NCBI GenBank assembly: GCA_965226945.1
Contig: OZ245717.1
Span: forward strand, 868,001-932,000
Source of the DNA: SYLG01 sp965226945
Lineage (GTDB): Bacteria; Planctomycetota; Planctomycetia; Gemmatales; Gemmataceae
DNA length: 64,000 nt
Direction: 5' to 3'
Both the position numbers and the translations under genes were made by a program. The notes below the pieces were generated by a model. It worked only from the letters and a program-made list of their open reading frames with translations, did not search any database and was not told the DNA's origin. Below are positions 8,850 through 18,173 of this stretch, in pieces. How positions within the stretch are numbered: position 1 is the stretch's first letter; each line of letters opens with the position of its first letter.

Positions 8850-8909
8850 TTCTCCCCCCATCGGCCTTTGGCCAACTGGGAGAGACGGCTGTTGACCGTG
8901 GGGGGAGAA
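8850..8909. repeat. 11-bp perfect inverted repeat with structured loop
   Basis: TTCTCCCCCCA at 8850-8860 pairs perfectly with TGGGGGGAGAA at 8899-8909. The 38-nt loop contains a smaller GGCC-TTT-GGCC hairpin. It lies 131 bp after the last kdp-operon gene. It could be an RNA structure or a repeat relic; no U-run follows, so it is not a typical terminator. Confidence 0.5.
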
Positions 8910-9317
8910 CTCAAAGGTCGTTGGCACCTCCGCCATGCGTTTCGGCAACCCTATTGCACAAATCCAGCTCGAATCGCAACTCCTTGATCAAATTACCCGC
9001 CATGATGGAAGGCCCACTTCGTGAACTCCGGCTGTTGGCGATTCGCCCAGCAAGTACGGCAAATCGATTGAAGAATTGCAAATTGCACGAACCGGAGTGC
9101 GCTTTGCACGATGAAAGGCCGAAGTCCGGTAGGCCCGCCACCGCCTTTCTGCACGCCAAGATTTTTATGAATAAAGCCACTAACTACTTGCATCAATATC
9201 AACAGGATCAAATTCAACTGGCACAACGATTGCCCGTTAAATCGTCGGACCTTTTCGCTGCCAGTAGAGGGAAACTTGGTCCAGACCTTTTCCCAGTCCG
9301 GAAGAAAGAGTAATTTG

Positions 9318-9340
9318 GAGCCAGGCACAACGCCTGGCTC
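9318..9340. terminator. Hairpin, possible terminator
   Basis: GAGCCAGGC-ACAAC-GCCTGGCTC is a perfect 9-bp stem with a 5-nt loop. No T-tract follows on the plus strand, so a role as a terminator is only possible, not shown. Confidence 0.35.
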
Positions 9341-9649
9341 ACTGGGCGAATCTCAAAGCAAAAAATCACCTAAAATGATTACCTCAATTAACGATCTGAT
9401 TCACAAAGATGTTTTTCAACGCCTTTGTGTCACCTGCGGAGTCTGGTGACCGCACTTCGCTCCACGGCCTCGCGCTGTCTGGCGCGATAGCGCCCTCTTT
9501 CTTCGCAACCTACTGAAAACGCGGCCACCGCGCCGCAACGGTCCATCGTACCGGTCCAAGGTGCGCCTCACTCCTGCGTGAGCACCTACCTTGCTCGCCG
9601 GCCGCGGATCAGTGTTTTGTCCAAACTCAAGTGACGAAAGGATTACGCA

Positions 9650-10075
9650 ATGGTGAAGAAATGGTACCTCCTGGCATTCGGCGCCTCCGCGCTCGTTTGC
9701 AGTTCCTGTGGGGATTCGTCCGGATTGTATCCGGTGACCGGCAAGGTGCTTTTCCACGGAAAGCCCGCCGTCGGCGCGACGGTGACCTTTGTTCGCAAAG
9801 GCGCCGCCAATGCGGCCCAAGAACTGCTTCCGCAGGGTGTCGTCGGTGAAGATGGCACTTTCAGCGTAAGCAGTTCCAGCGGCCAGGGAGCTTTGCCAGG
9901 TGAATTCATTGTTCTAGTCGAATGGAAAGATGGCGCGGGAAAGGTCCGCGGGCGGGCGCCCGCGCTCAACGCTCCCGATCGCTTTAAGAAGAAGTACCTC
10001 AACCCAAACAACCCGCTGCTCTTGGCAACGGTTGAACCGAAGTTCAATACTCTCCCGCCGTTTGAATTGAACTAA
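9650..10075 (+). CDS. Small exported lipoprotein of the planctomycete carboxypeptidase-regulatory type
   Basis: A 141-aa protein with a signal sequence MVKKWYLLAFGASALVCSSC (lipid-attachment Cys at 17 or 20) and a compact beta fold: LYPVTGKVLFHGKPAVGATV, GEDGTFSVSSSS, PGEFIVLVEW. Such transthyretin/carboxypeptidase-regulatory-like lipoproteins very often accompany DUF1559 genes in planctomycetes, as here (next gene 55 bp downstream). An AAAGGA ribosome site precedes the ATG. Exact role unknown; probably cell-envelope. Confidence 0.8.
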   Translation: MVKKWYLLAFGASALVCSSCGDSSGLYPVTGKVLFHGKPAVGATVTFVRKGAANAAQELLPQGVVGEDGTFSVSSSSGQGALPGEFIVLVEWKDGAGKVRGRAPALNAPDRFKKKYLNPNNPLLLATVEPKFNTLPPFELN

Positions 10076-10130
10076 CGCCCCCTGGCCTGAAAGCCTGTGT
10101 TTTTTGTTTCCCTTAATTGGAGTTGGAAGT

Positions 10131-11240
10131 ATGAATCGTTTGTATCGAAGTCGGCGCGCATTTACACTGATCGAGCTTTTGGTCGTGATCGCGATTATCG
10201 CGGTACTCATTGGCTTGCTCGTGCCGGCAGTCCAGAAAGTCCGCGAAGCCGCGGCAAGGATGTCCTGCCAAAACAACATGAAGCAGCTCGGTCTGGCCAT
10301 CCACAGCTACGAGTCGAGCAATGGCAAACTGCCTGCCGCCTATACCAAGCTCAAGGTCGAGGACACCGATCCCAATGCCCAATTCGCGGGACGCTTCGTC
10401 GGGTTGTCCTTGCATTCCAATTTGCTTCCATTCATGGAACAAGAGACCATTTATAAACTATTGAACCCGAATGTATCCGAGTTCAATACTGCCAATATCC
10501 CTCCCAAGGGTCCTCACGCCGGTTCAAACACGGCTTATGCGAACGTGGTCAAATCGTTCTTATGTCCTTCCAATCCCACGCCATCTACCATCGACTACTA
10601 CAACGCCAACTGGGGCCCCTATGGCAACGGCGGCGGAGCGGTCTGCTTTCCCGGCGGCAGCACGGGAGTGTCCAACATCGCCCCACCTGGTCAAATGTGG
10701 GCAAGATCGGACTACTTTCCGATCGTCGGCATTCAAAACGCCCTGATCGACAATCTGGGATTGCGAACCAAGTATCCCGGCGACATGCAAATGTCCGGAA
10801 CGCTCAACGATCCGCAGTATCCCAACGGCGGCCCGTTTGCCATCGCCGCCGTGCTCGACGGTACATCGAACACGATCTTCATGTCCGAGTCCGGAGGAAA
10901 ACCGGTCGGTTATAACCGCCGCCGGCAGATCTACAACTCCGAAGTGAACGGCAAGCCAGCCGACGGAAGCATCGAACCGGTCTCGAGTGGGGGTGGTGCA
11001 TGGGGAGACATGTTCTGCTATGCGGCTCTCGCCGGGGGCAAGTGCGACGATAGTGGCCAACGATTGGGGCCCTGCATGATCAATACCACGAGCAATAACG
11101 AAATTTACGCATGGCACACGAATGGGGTGAACGCTCTATTCGGCGACGGATCGGTGCGATTCCTCAAGGAGAGTAGCGCGCCCGGGATCGTCATCGCGAT
11201 GGTCACACGAGCCTCGGGTGATATCGTGCCGAACGATTGA
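10131..11240 (+). CDS. DUF1559 pilin-like (type II pseudopilin/H-X9-DG) surface protein
   Basis: A 369-aa protein starting MNRLYRSRRAFTLIELLVVI, a class III-like prepilin signal with the invariant Phe-Thr-Leu-Ile-Glu and hydrophobic helix. The DUF1559 body follows, with CQNNMKQLGLAIHSYESSNGKLP after the helix and HTNGVNALFGDGSVRFL (H-X9-DG motif) near the end. I prefer the ATG at 10131 with GGAG upstream over an upstream TTG. DUF1559 proteins are greatly expanded in planctomycetes and are thought to form surface or pilus-like structures; the function here is inferred from the family. Confidence 0.93.
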   Translation: MNRLYRSRRAFTLIELLVVIAIIAVLIGLLVPAVQKVREAAARMSCQNNMKQLGLAIHSYESSNGKLPAAYTKLKVEDTDPNAQFAGRFVGLSLHSNLLPFMEQETIYKLLNPNVSEFNTANIPPKGPHAGSNTAYANVVKSFLCPSNPTPSTIDYYNANWGPYGNGGGAVCFPGGSTGVSNIAPPGQMWARSDYFPIVGIQNALIDNLGLRTKYPGDMQMSGTLNDPQYPNGGPFAIAAVLDGTSNTIFMSESGGKPVGYNRRRQIYNSEVNGKPADGSIEPVSSGGGAWGDMFCYAALAGGKCDDSGQRLGPCMINTTSNNEIYAWHTNGVNALFGDGSVRFLKESSAPGIVIAMVTRASGDIVPND

Positions 11241-11323
11241 CCCGGCGGCGGCGGTTGACATGGACGGGTCGAAGCCTCCGGTCGGTTCGACCCGCCTTTT
11301 CTGTAAAAATTGCGAACACATTT

Positions 11324-13357
11324 ATGAGCAAATCTTTTAGACCTGTTTTCTCCGTGCTGAGTACCGCTTTTTTGATCGCGGTTGCCTTCCTAGTTTCCAA
11401 ACGGCCAATCAGCGAAACACCCGTTCCCTCCGAACCATCCGCAGACGAAATCGAAATTGAGTCAGATACCACAACTTCTCAAAACAACGAGCGCATCGAT
11501 TTTGGTATCAATGTTGTTCACTATATCGAGCAACATTGCATTTCTTGCCATTCTGAATCACGGCCGGCGGGCGGAATCGACCTCCATGCGAGCGGCACAC
11601 TCAGCACGGCCCACTGGCAACGAGTTTCCGATGCCGTGCGTAGCGGTCGGATGCCGCCCGCAAGCCAGCGGCGGCCGGACGCGAAAGAATCAAGAGCGTT
11701 GCTTGACTGGATTGACCAGGCCGGGGGAATCGACCCAGGCCGCGTGACCTTCCGGCGGCTCAACCGGGCAGAATACAACCATACCATTCGCGATCTCGTG
11801 GGCATCGACTTGCGCCCGGCGGATGATTTCCCTTTGGACGACTCCGGCGACGGCTTCGACACGAATGGCGATGTACTCTCGTCATCGCCCTTGCTTATTG
11901 AAAAGTACCTTGCTTCGGCGCAGACGGTTATCGAGGCGGCAAGGAACGATTCAGAAATTTGGCGACGGATCACCACGCCGCCAGTTGAAGACTTCATCCC
12001 GTTCGTTCTGCGCGGCAATCCTCCTCTTAAAGCCGACATAGTCAAGGACCAGAGTGTTCAGAACCGATCGCAGGAGCAGCTCAGCGACCATGAACGGGAG
12101 ATTGAACGGGCGTTTTACGCCCTGCAAGCATTTGCCGATCGGGCCTTTCGCCGGCCGGTGACCCATGTCGAAATCGGGAGGCTGATGAGGTTCGTCGAGA
12201 ATGCGGTCGATCAAGGAGAAGGAGTGGATCGCGGCATGATGCTGGCGATGAAGTGCATTCTTCTTTCGCCCCATTTCCTCTTCCGTGTCGAACTCGACCC
12301 CGTGGGAAAAACGAAGGCCGCCTACCGATTGAATGACTTCGAACTGGCCAGCCGGCTTTCGTATTTCCTCTGGAGCAGCATGCCGGACGAAACACTTATT
12401 CGACTTGCCGCCCATGGCCAGCTACGAAATCCGCAGACACTCGCCTCCCAGGTACGCCGAATGCTTCGCGACTCCAAGGCAGGTGCACTCGCGGAAAACT
12501 TCGCGGGACAGTGGCTGCAAATTCGCTTGCTTGCGCAGTCAACGCCCGATCCGGATCGATTCCCCGAATTCAATGGGGCATTGCGGCACGCCATGCGACG
12601 CGAAACCGAGCTGTTCTTTCAGGCAATCGCGCAAGACGACCGAAGCGTCCTCGAATTGCTCAACGGTGAGTACACCTTCGTCAACGAGCGGTTGGCGCGC
12701 CACTACGGGATCTCCGGCATCACGGGAGAGGACTTCCGGCGGATCAGCCTCGCCGGCACGGGCCGGGCCGGAGTGCTCACGCAAGCTTCGGTATTGACGA
12801 TTACTTCCAGCCCCACGCGCACTTCACCGGTCAAAAGAGGCAAATGGGTCCTGGAAAATCTGCTCGGTGTCTCGACACCGGCCCCGCCGCCGGGCGCCGA
12901 TGGGCTTGTCGAGCCAATAAGCGGGGTCAAGCAATCGATCCGTGAGCGACTCGTGCACCACCGGCAAAGGGCCGAGTGCGCAAGCTGCCACGACAAGATG
13001 GATCCGATCGGTTTTGGATTGGAGAACTTCGACGCGATCGGGGTTTGGCGCGATCTCGACGATGGCCTGCCGGTCGATGCGTTCGGCACGCTGCCCGATG
13101 GCCGTTCGTTTCGTGGCCCCGCTCAATTGCGCGCCCTCCTTCGCGAGAAGTCCGATGAGTTCGTTCAATGCCTTTCCCTGAAACTATTCACCTATGCCCT
13201 GGGCCGAAGCATGCGTCCGGCTGATCGGCCACAGGTGGATAAAGTCGCCCGCCATGCCGCCCGCAATGGCTATCGATTCTCGAGTCTAATCACTGCCCTG
13301 GTGAGAAGCGATCCATTTCAAAGCCGTTCCCTTTCGCCAATGCGAGAAACACGATGA
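11324..13357 (+). CDS. Planctomycete heme c protein with DUF1587/DUF1592/DUF1588/DUF1585 domains
   Basis: A 677-aa exported protein. After an N-terminal membrane segment (VLSTAFLIAVAFLVS) there is one heme-binding CISCH motif (HYIEQHCISCHSESRPAGG). Then come DUF1587 (FRRLNRAEYNHTIRDLVGID), DUF1592 (LNDFELASRLSYFLWSSMPDE), DUF1588 (RERLVHHRQRAECASCHDKM) and DUF1585 (CLSLKLFTYALGRSM). The ATG at 11324 gives a sensible signal; the frame extends upstream only through a TTG. It overlaps the DUF1552 gene by 4 bp (ATGA), the standard pairing in planctomycetes. Catalytic role unproven; a periplasmic redox role is inferred. Confidence 0.93.
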   Translation: MSKSFRPVFSVLSTAFLIAVAFLVSKRPISETPVPSEPSADEIEIESDTTTSQNNERIDFGINVVHYIEQHCISCHSESRPAGGIDLHASGTLSTAHWQRVSDAVRSGRMPPASQRRPDAKESRALLDWIDQAGGIDPGRVTFRRLNRAEYNHTIRDLVGIDLRPADDFPLDDSGDGFDTNGDVLSSSPLLIEKYLASAQTVIEAARNDSEIWRRITTPPVEDFIPFVLRGNPPLKADIVKDQSVQNRSQEQLSDHEREIERAFYALQAFADRAFRRPVTHVEIGRLMRFVENAVDQGEGVDRGMMLAMKCILLSPHFLFRVELDPVGKTKAAYRLNDFELASRLSYFLWSSMPDETLIRLAAHGQLRNPQTLASQVRRMLRDSKAGALAENFAGQWLQIRLLAQSTPDPDRFPEFNGALRHAMRRETELFFQAIAQDDRSVLELLNGEYTFVNERLARHYGISGITGEDFRRISLAGTGRAGVLTQASVLTITSSPTRTSPVKRGKWVLENLLGVSTPAPPPGADGLVEPISGVKQSIRERLVHHRQRAECASCHDKMDPIGFGLENFDAIGVWRDLDDGLPVDAFGTLPDGRSFRGPAQLRALLREKSDEFVQCLSLKLFTYALGRSMRPADRPQVDKVARHAARNGYRFSSLITALVRSDPFQSRSLSPMRETR

Positions 13358-14682
13358 TTCAGCTGCTCCCCAATCGCCGGACGGTCCTGCGCGCCGGCGG
13401 CGCCGTGGTCGCACTTCCGATTCTGCAATCGTTCTGCCGAGCTCGAGATCAAAGCAAAGCGATCGCCAGCCCACGGCGGTTGGCATTCGTTTACGCTCCA
13501 AATGGCAAGCATATGGCCGACTGGACGCCGGCCACGGAAGGTTCGAACTATATCTTGCCGCCGACTCTTCGCGAGTTGGAGAAGATCCGCGACTCGGTGC
13601 GTGTGCTCTCGGGGCTTTCGCAGCGCAACGCCAACGCTCTAGACGAAGGCGCCGGCGATCACGCTCGCGCCATGGCCAATTTTCTCACCGGCGTGCGACC
13701 CAAAAAAACATCAGGAACCGACATCAGGAACGGCATTTCGGTTGACCAAGTGGCCGCCTCCGCCCTCGGCAGATCGACTCGATTTCCATCCCTGGAAGTC
13801 GGCTGCGAGGCAGGTAAAACAGCGGGAATCTGCGACAATGGCTACAGTTGCATCTACCAGACCAACCTGTCCTGGAGAAATGAGTCGACTCCCATGCCCA
13901 AGGAGATCAACCCCAGGTCAGTCTTCGAACGGCTCTTTGGTAGCGGCGGCAAAAAGGATGGCGACGCAGCCGAGGAAAGAAGGGAACGAGATCGCCGCAG
14001 CATTCTCGACTTCGTCGCGGCGGATGCACGGGACCTGAGCGGAAAACTGGCGGGAAACGATCGCCGCAAACTCGACGAATTTCTTACTTCGGTTCGCGAA
14101 GTGGAGCGACGAATCCAACGGACCGAGCCATCGATTCCAGTAGGAAGTTCGAATCTACAGCCGCCAACCGGCATCCCCGAAAACTACCAAGATCACGCCC
14201 GCCTTCTGGCAGATCTGATCGCCTTGGCCTTTCAGACCGATCAGACCCGGGTGGCGACATTCGTTTTAGGCAACGACGGCAGCAACCGAAGCTACCGCGA
14301 GGTCGGCGTGTCCGAAGGCCACCACGACCTTTCCCATCATGCGGGCGATGCGGTAAAGCACGACAAGCTCAAGGCCATTAACCGGCTCCACCTGGCTCAG
14401 TTCACCCACCTAGTCACGCGACTGCGATCGATCCCGGAAGGTGAAGGAACGCTCCTCGATCGGTGTTCGGTCGTTTACGGCAGCGGCATTCGTGACGGAG
14501 ATCGGCACGATCACGACGACCTGCCGATCTTGCTGGCCGGTGGCAGGAAGGAGGGACGCCATATTCGATACACCCAGGGCACGCCGCTTTGCAACCTGTA
14601 CCTCTCGCTCCTAGCCGAGATCGGCATGGGAGTGCAGCGTTTTGGCGATAGCACCGGCCCGCTTTCAGGCCTCGACGGCTAG
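13354..14682 (+). CDS. DUF1552 family protein
   Basis: A 442-aa protein with an N-terminal twin-arginine-like stretch (PNRRTVLRAGGAVVALPIL), then the DUF1552 sequence including RRLAFVYAPNGKHMADWTP, GAGDHARAMANFLTGVRP, SVDQVAASALG, EGHHDLSHHAGD and YGSGIRDGDRHDHDDLPILLAG. The His/Asp-rich C-terminus resembles the sulfatase/DUF1501-like metal-binding fold. It is translationally coupled to the DUF1592-type gene and presumably works with it in the periplasm. The last gene of this group; the convergent debranching-enzyme gene ends 116 bp beyond it. Confidence 0.92.
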   Translation: MIQLLPNRRTVLRAGGAVVALPILQSFCRARDQSKAIASPRRLAFVYAPNGKHMADWTPATEGSNYILPPTLRELEKIRDSVRVLSGLSQRNANALDEGAGDHARAMANFLTGVRPKKTSGTDIRNGISVDQVAASALGRSTRFPSLEVGCEAGKTAGICDNGYSCIYQTNLSWRNESTPMPKEINPRSVFERLFGSGGKKDGDAAEERRERDRRSILDFVAADARDLSGKLAGNDRRKLDEFLTSVREVERRIQRTEPSIPVGSSNLQPPTGIPENYQDHARLLADLIALAFQTDQTRVATFVLGNDGSNRSYREVGVSEGHHDLSHHAGDAVKHDKLKAINRLHLAQFTHLVTRLRSIPEGEGTLLDRCSVVYGSGIRDGDRHDHDDLPILLAGGRKEGRHIRYTQGTPLCNLYLSLLAEIGMGVQRFGDSTGPLSGLDG

Positions 14683-14798
14683 GCCACACGATCCTGCAAA
14701 CTGAAGACGCGCCCGGCGCGTCAGGCTCATCGGCTGCTAGGCCCTCTTCAAATGATTCATTGCCAATTTAAATAAAAAGATAAAAAAGATAAAAACAA

Positions 14799-16982
14799 TT
14801 ACTTTTCAACGACAACAGAAATATCGCCATTTCTACAAGTCACATTGACTCCCACGTCGTCACCATGTCGAACCAGGCGCAGGTCGAGAGCGGCGCCGGC
14901 GACCTGAAGGTTTGAGATTTTCAATTCCGAGAGGAAGCCGGGAAGCCGCGGACGATGGAACCACACCTGCCGATCCACCGCGCTGATTCCAAGGCCCAGG
15001 CATGCCTGCAGAAGCATGAATGACGAACCGGCTGCCCAAGCCTGGGGAGCGCATGCAACCGGGTAAGGGACGGGCCCTTCTCCGGCTTCGCGCGCGAACC
15101 CACAGAACAATTCCGGCATGCGATTCAGATCGAAGTAGGTCCCCGCCTCGAATAGGCCGGTCAAAATGGTTCCTACCGCGGCCCCCATGCCATAACGGCT
15201 CAGCCCAAGGGCAATCAGCGCATTATCGTGCGGCCAAACGGTCCCATTGTGGTATGCCATCGGATTGTAGTGGGCCTCGGTCACGGCCGTTGTCCTGATT
15301 CCCCAACCGGAATAGAGCGCGGGCGACAATAGTTGGCGAGCAACCCTGGCCGCCCGGCCTGGAGCGGCGATCCCCGAGAATAGGCACTGCCCTGCATTCG
15401 ATGTCCGCACCTTGCAAGGCCGTTTGGCTCCATCAAGCGCCAGCGCATAGGTCTCCAGGTCATCGAGCCAAAAGGCGTCTTCGAACCTGGCCTGAAGCTC
15501 ATCAGCCTGACGATTGAGTAGTGACGCCCGGCCAGCGTCGCCGAGGGCAAGCGCGAGCACGGCCCCGGCTCGTCGTGCGGCATAGACATAGCCCTGGACC
15601 TCGCAAAGCGCGATCGGCCCCACCGCCGACGTTCCATCCGCATGGATCACCGCATCATCGGAATCTTTCCAACCCTGGTGGATCAAGCCGTCTCCGCAAT
15701 GGCGCATATATTCGATGAAGCCGTCGCCATCCACATCGCCGCATTGATCGATCCAGTTCAAGGCCGCATCGACATTGGGCCAAATCGCACGAGCAAAATC
15801 CAGATCGGCTGTCCGTTCGTAATAGGCCCCCGCCAGGAACACAAAGAGAGGCGTGGCATCGACGCTTCCGTAGTAGCGGCCGAATGGCATTTCCTTCATG
15901 ATCGCCATTTCGCCGGCCCGGGTTTCGTGAAGGATCTTTCCCGGTTCCGCGTCCTGCTCAGGAATGAACTCCGTCGCTTGAGTCTCGGCCAAGTAGGCCA
16001 GCACGCCTTGGGCCAGTTCGGGCCGCATCCACAAACACTCGAAAGCAGTGATGATTCCATCCCGGCCAAAGGGGGTGTTGAACCAGGGTACACCGGCATA
16101 AGGGTAGGAACCGCTCGGTAGTTCAGTGGCCAGCATATGCAGATCCGACTCGGCCCGGCGCAGCCACCCATCGAACTTGCCGTCGGAAGCCTGCACCCGG
16201 CACGAGCCGGTTTTCCATCGCTCATGACTCGTTTCCGACGCGGCCCTCGCAGCCTCAAACGAGGGAGGAAAAGAAACAACATGGCCCACCATGCAGGCGA
16301 CTGCCAATTCGACCGTGTCTTCCTCATGGTGGCCCAGCAGGAAATCGAATCGCGCGGATCCCTCGGCCAGTCGAGACGGAACCTTGCTAAAACGGAAAAG
16401 CGTTTTGCGTGTGACGCCATCGAGGCCCAAATAGGCCAGAAATAGACGGTCTTCCATGACCGCCGGCGGCAGATCCTGGCCCCGGCGCTTCCTTTTCATT
16501 CCGCGAACTTCATAGATGTCAGCGAAATCCGCCCCGAATCGCAGGCGCACGTTGACCGGCACGGCTCCTTTTCCGTGGTTTCTAACCTTGAGTTGCCAGT
16601 GACAGGTCCCTTCCCAAAGAAAGGTCCTCACGGCCAGGTGCAAGGTGCCAAGAGGGACCGCGACACGCCCATCGTGCAACTCGTCGGGATTTGTCAATGA
16701 AACCGATAGCTGATCGTTTTCATCCCGCACGGTCGATCCCAGAAAGAAGGGCGGATGGTCATTGCATTCGAGAACGAGTTGCGAAAGAAATCTTGTTCCC
16801 CCATGGAAGAGGCCTTCCTCCCCCAGACCGCCAGGCTTGATATTTCCCAGGTGATCGAATACGGCAAAGGTATCACCGTGTTTGAGCACCCGCGTTCGGT
16901 CGTCCGTAATGCTGGACGCGGCGAGCACATGATGAGGGTCGCCCATGGTTAGGCCATTCCATTGCTCGATCGATAGAGCCAC
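14799..16982 (-). CDS. Amylo-alpha-1,6-glucosidase (glycogen-debranching-type GH)
   Basis: A 727-aa protein predicted to cleave alpha-1,6 branches of glycogen-like glucans. The N-terminal beta domain (FAVFDHLGNIKPGGLGEEGL, FHGGTRFLSQLVLE) matches the glycogen-debranching N-terminal family. The C-terminal (alpha/alpha)6 barrel contains VPWFNTPFGRDGIITAFECL, the acidic DQCGDVDGDGFIEY and NPMAYHNGTVWPHDNALIALG. Translation probably starts at the GTG at 16980-16982, one base after the stop of the upstream glycosyltransferase; an ATG twelve codons later is the alternative. The GTG choice implies coupling to that gene. Confidence 0.92.
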   Translation of the reverse strand: MALSIEQWNGLTMGDPHHVLAASSITDDRTRVLKHGDTFAVFDHLGNIKPGGLGEEGLFHGGTRFLSQLVLECNDHPPFFLGSTVRDENDQLSVSLTNPDELHDGRVAVPLGTLHLAVRTFLWEGTCHWQLKVRNHGKGAVPVNVRLRFGADFADIYEVRGMKRKRRGQDLPPAVMEDRLFLAYLGLDGVTRKTLFRFSKVPSRLAEGSARFDFLLGHHEEDTVELAVACMVGHVVSFPPSFEAARAASETSHERWKTGSCRVQASDGKFDGWLRRAESDLHMLATELPSGSYPYAGVPWFNTPFGRDGIITAFECLWMRPELAQGVLAYLAETQATEFIPEQDAEPGKILHETRAGEMAIMKEMPFGRYYGSVDATPLFVFLAGAYYERTADLDFARAIWPNVDAALNWIDQCGDVDGDGFIEYMRHCGDGLIHQGWKDSDDAVIHADGTSAVGPIALCEVQGYVYAARRAGAVLALALGDAGRASLLNRQADELQARFEDAFWLDDLETYALALDGAKRPCKVRTSNAGQCLFSGIAAPGRAARVARQLLSPALYSGWGIRTTAVTEAHYNPMAYHNGTVWPHDNALIALGLSRYGMGAAVGTILTGLFEAGTYFDLNRMPELFCGFAREAGEGPVPYPVACAPQAWAAGSSFMLLQACLGLGISAVDRQVWFHRPRLPGFLSELKISNLQVAGAALDLRLVRHGDDVGVNVTCRNGDISVVVEK

Positions 16983-16983
16983 C

Positions 16984-18123
16984 TTAGATCTCCGCTACAC
17001 GGCCGGCGCCGATGGAACCCAAAAGCCCACCCGGACGATGGCGAGCCGGCAACTTCCCTTCGAATTGCATAGGAAAGACCTGCGAACTCTGCTTTTTCCC
17101 TGCAATCAAGGCCCGGTAAACGGCCAAATAGTTGCGCATCATCATCGTTGCGTCAAATCGACTCTCGAAATTCCTTCGGCATTCGTGGCGGCTCAACGAG
17201 CCGACGCATGAAACGGCTTCGACTGCCTGCGGCACATCGTCAACAACAAATCCAGTAAGGCCATCGGCAATCACTTCGGGGACCGAGCCTCGCCGAAATG
17301 CCACCACGGGAGTGCCGCAGGCCATCGATTCGATCATCACCAGGCCGAAAGGCTCGGCCCAGGTGATCGGGAAAATCAGGGCCAGAGCATCCCCCAAGAA
17401 GGCATCCTTGGTCGCACCGCCCACTTCACCGACGAACTGAACCCACGGGCTCGCGCGAAACAAGGGGTCGATCACCGATTCGAAATAGGCGATTTCTTCA
17501 GGGTAAATCTTGCCGGCCACGCGAAGCGGGAGCCCCGCTCTTCGAGCGATTTCGACGGCTTGCTCGATTCCCTTTTCAGGCGAGAGGCGGCCGAGGAAGG
17601 CCAAGTAGTCCCCCTTGGCCTCGCGAAAGGTATGCAATTCCTTCGGTAAGCCGTGATAAACCGTTCCGATCCAGTTCGCGTTGGGAATTGGCCGGCGCTG
17701 TTCATTCGAAATGGAGATCAGCCCGACTTCCGGAAAAGACTGAAAGAATTCCCCATGGTCCGGCTTGTGAATTCTGCCATGAAGCGTCGTCACCGAGGGG
17801 CATGGCAGGTCGCGCACCACGGGAAAGTGCACATAGTCGAGGTGGAAATGAATCAAGTCAAACCGATGCGCCTGGGCTCGAACCAACTCGACCAATCGAA
17901 CATGGTGCGGAGCGTTCTCCCGGCATTCCGGATCCCGCCAAAGGGCCTTGGCGCAACCAGGTAGAAGGCGCGCCGAAGTCTCTGAATCACCGCTGGCGAA
18001 CAAGGTGACTTCGTGCCCTTGCCGCACCAGTTCTTCGGTCAAGTAGGAGACCACTCTTTCCGTGCCCCCGTAAAGCTTGGGGGGAACGCTTTCGCAAAGA
18101 GGCGCCACCTGGGCAATGCGCAT
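16984..18123 (-). CDS. GT4-family glycosyltransferase
   Basis: A 379-aa retaining GT-B glycosyltransferase. The N-terminus MRIAQVAPLCESVPPKLYGG has the usual GGTE donor-site start. The C-terminal half has LAFLGRLSPEKGIEQAVEIA, the EPFGLVMIESMACGTPVVAF motif and EVIADGLTGFVVDD. I choose the ATG at 18123 over a TTG five codons upstream. It directly precedes the debranching enzyme, so it likely makes or modifies an alpha-glucan or trehalose-like product (inference); substrate not readable from sequence. Confidence 0.92.
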   Translation of the reverse strand: MRIAQVAPLCESVPPKLYGGTERVVSYLTEELVRQGHEVTLFASGDSETSARLLPGCAKALWRDPECRENAPHHVRLVELVRAQAHRFDLIHFHLDYVHFPVVRDLPCPSVTTLHGRIHKPDHGEFFQSFPEVGLISISNEQRRPIPNANWIGTVYHGLPKELHTFREAKGDYLAFLGRLSPEKGIEQAVEIARRAGLPLRVAGKIYPEEIAYFESVIDPLFRASPWVQFVGEVGGATKDAFLGDALALIFPITWAEPFGLVMIESMACGTPVVAFRRGSVPEVIADGLTGFVVDDVPQAVEAVSCVGSLSRHECRRNFESRFDATMMMRNYLAVYRALIAGKKQSSQVFPMQFEGKLPARHRPGGLLGSIGAGRVAEI

Positions 18124-18173
18124 GTTTTGAGAGCCCAATGGTTGAAAGGAAGTTTGTAATGCGACTCTACGGA

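Larger units (their letters stand above)
8720..9649. other. Non-coding stretch between the kdp operon and the lipoprotein gene
   Basis: No convincing gene. Short frames here lack ribosome sites and family signatures. It holds an 11-bp inverted repeat (8850-8909), a 9-bp hairpin (9318-9340), and in 9420-9600 several small GC-rich hairpins (for example GGCGC-GATA-GCGCC) that probably lie in the leader of the following gene. Confidence 0.5.

Noticed and set aside
8840..9313. 157-codon plus-strand frame after the kdp operon
   Set aside because: No ribosome site, biased composition and no recognisable motif; the region holds inverted repeats instead.
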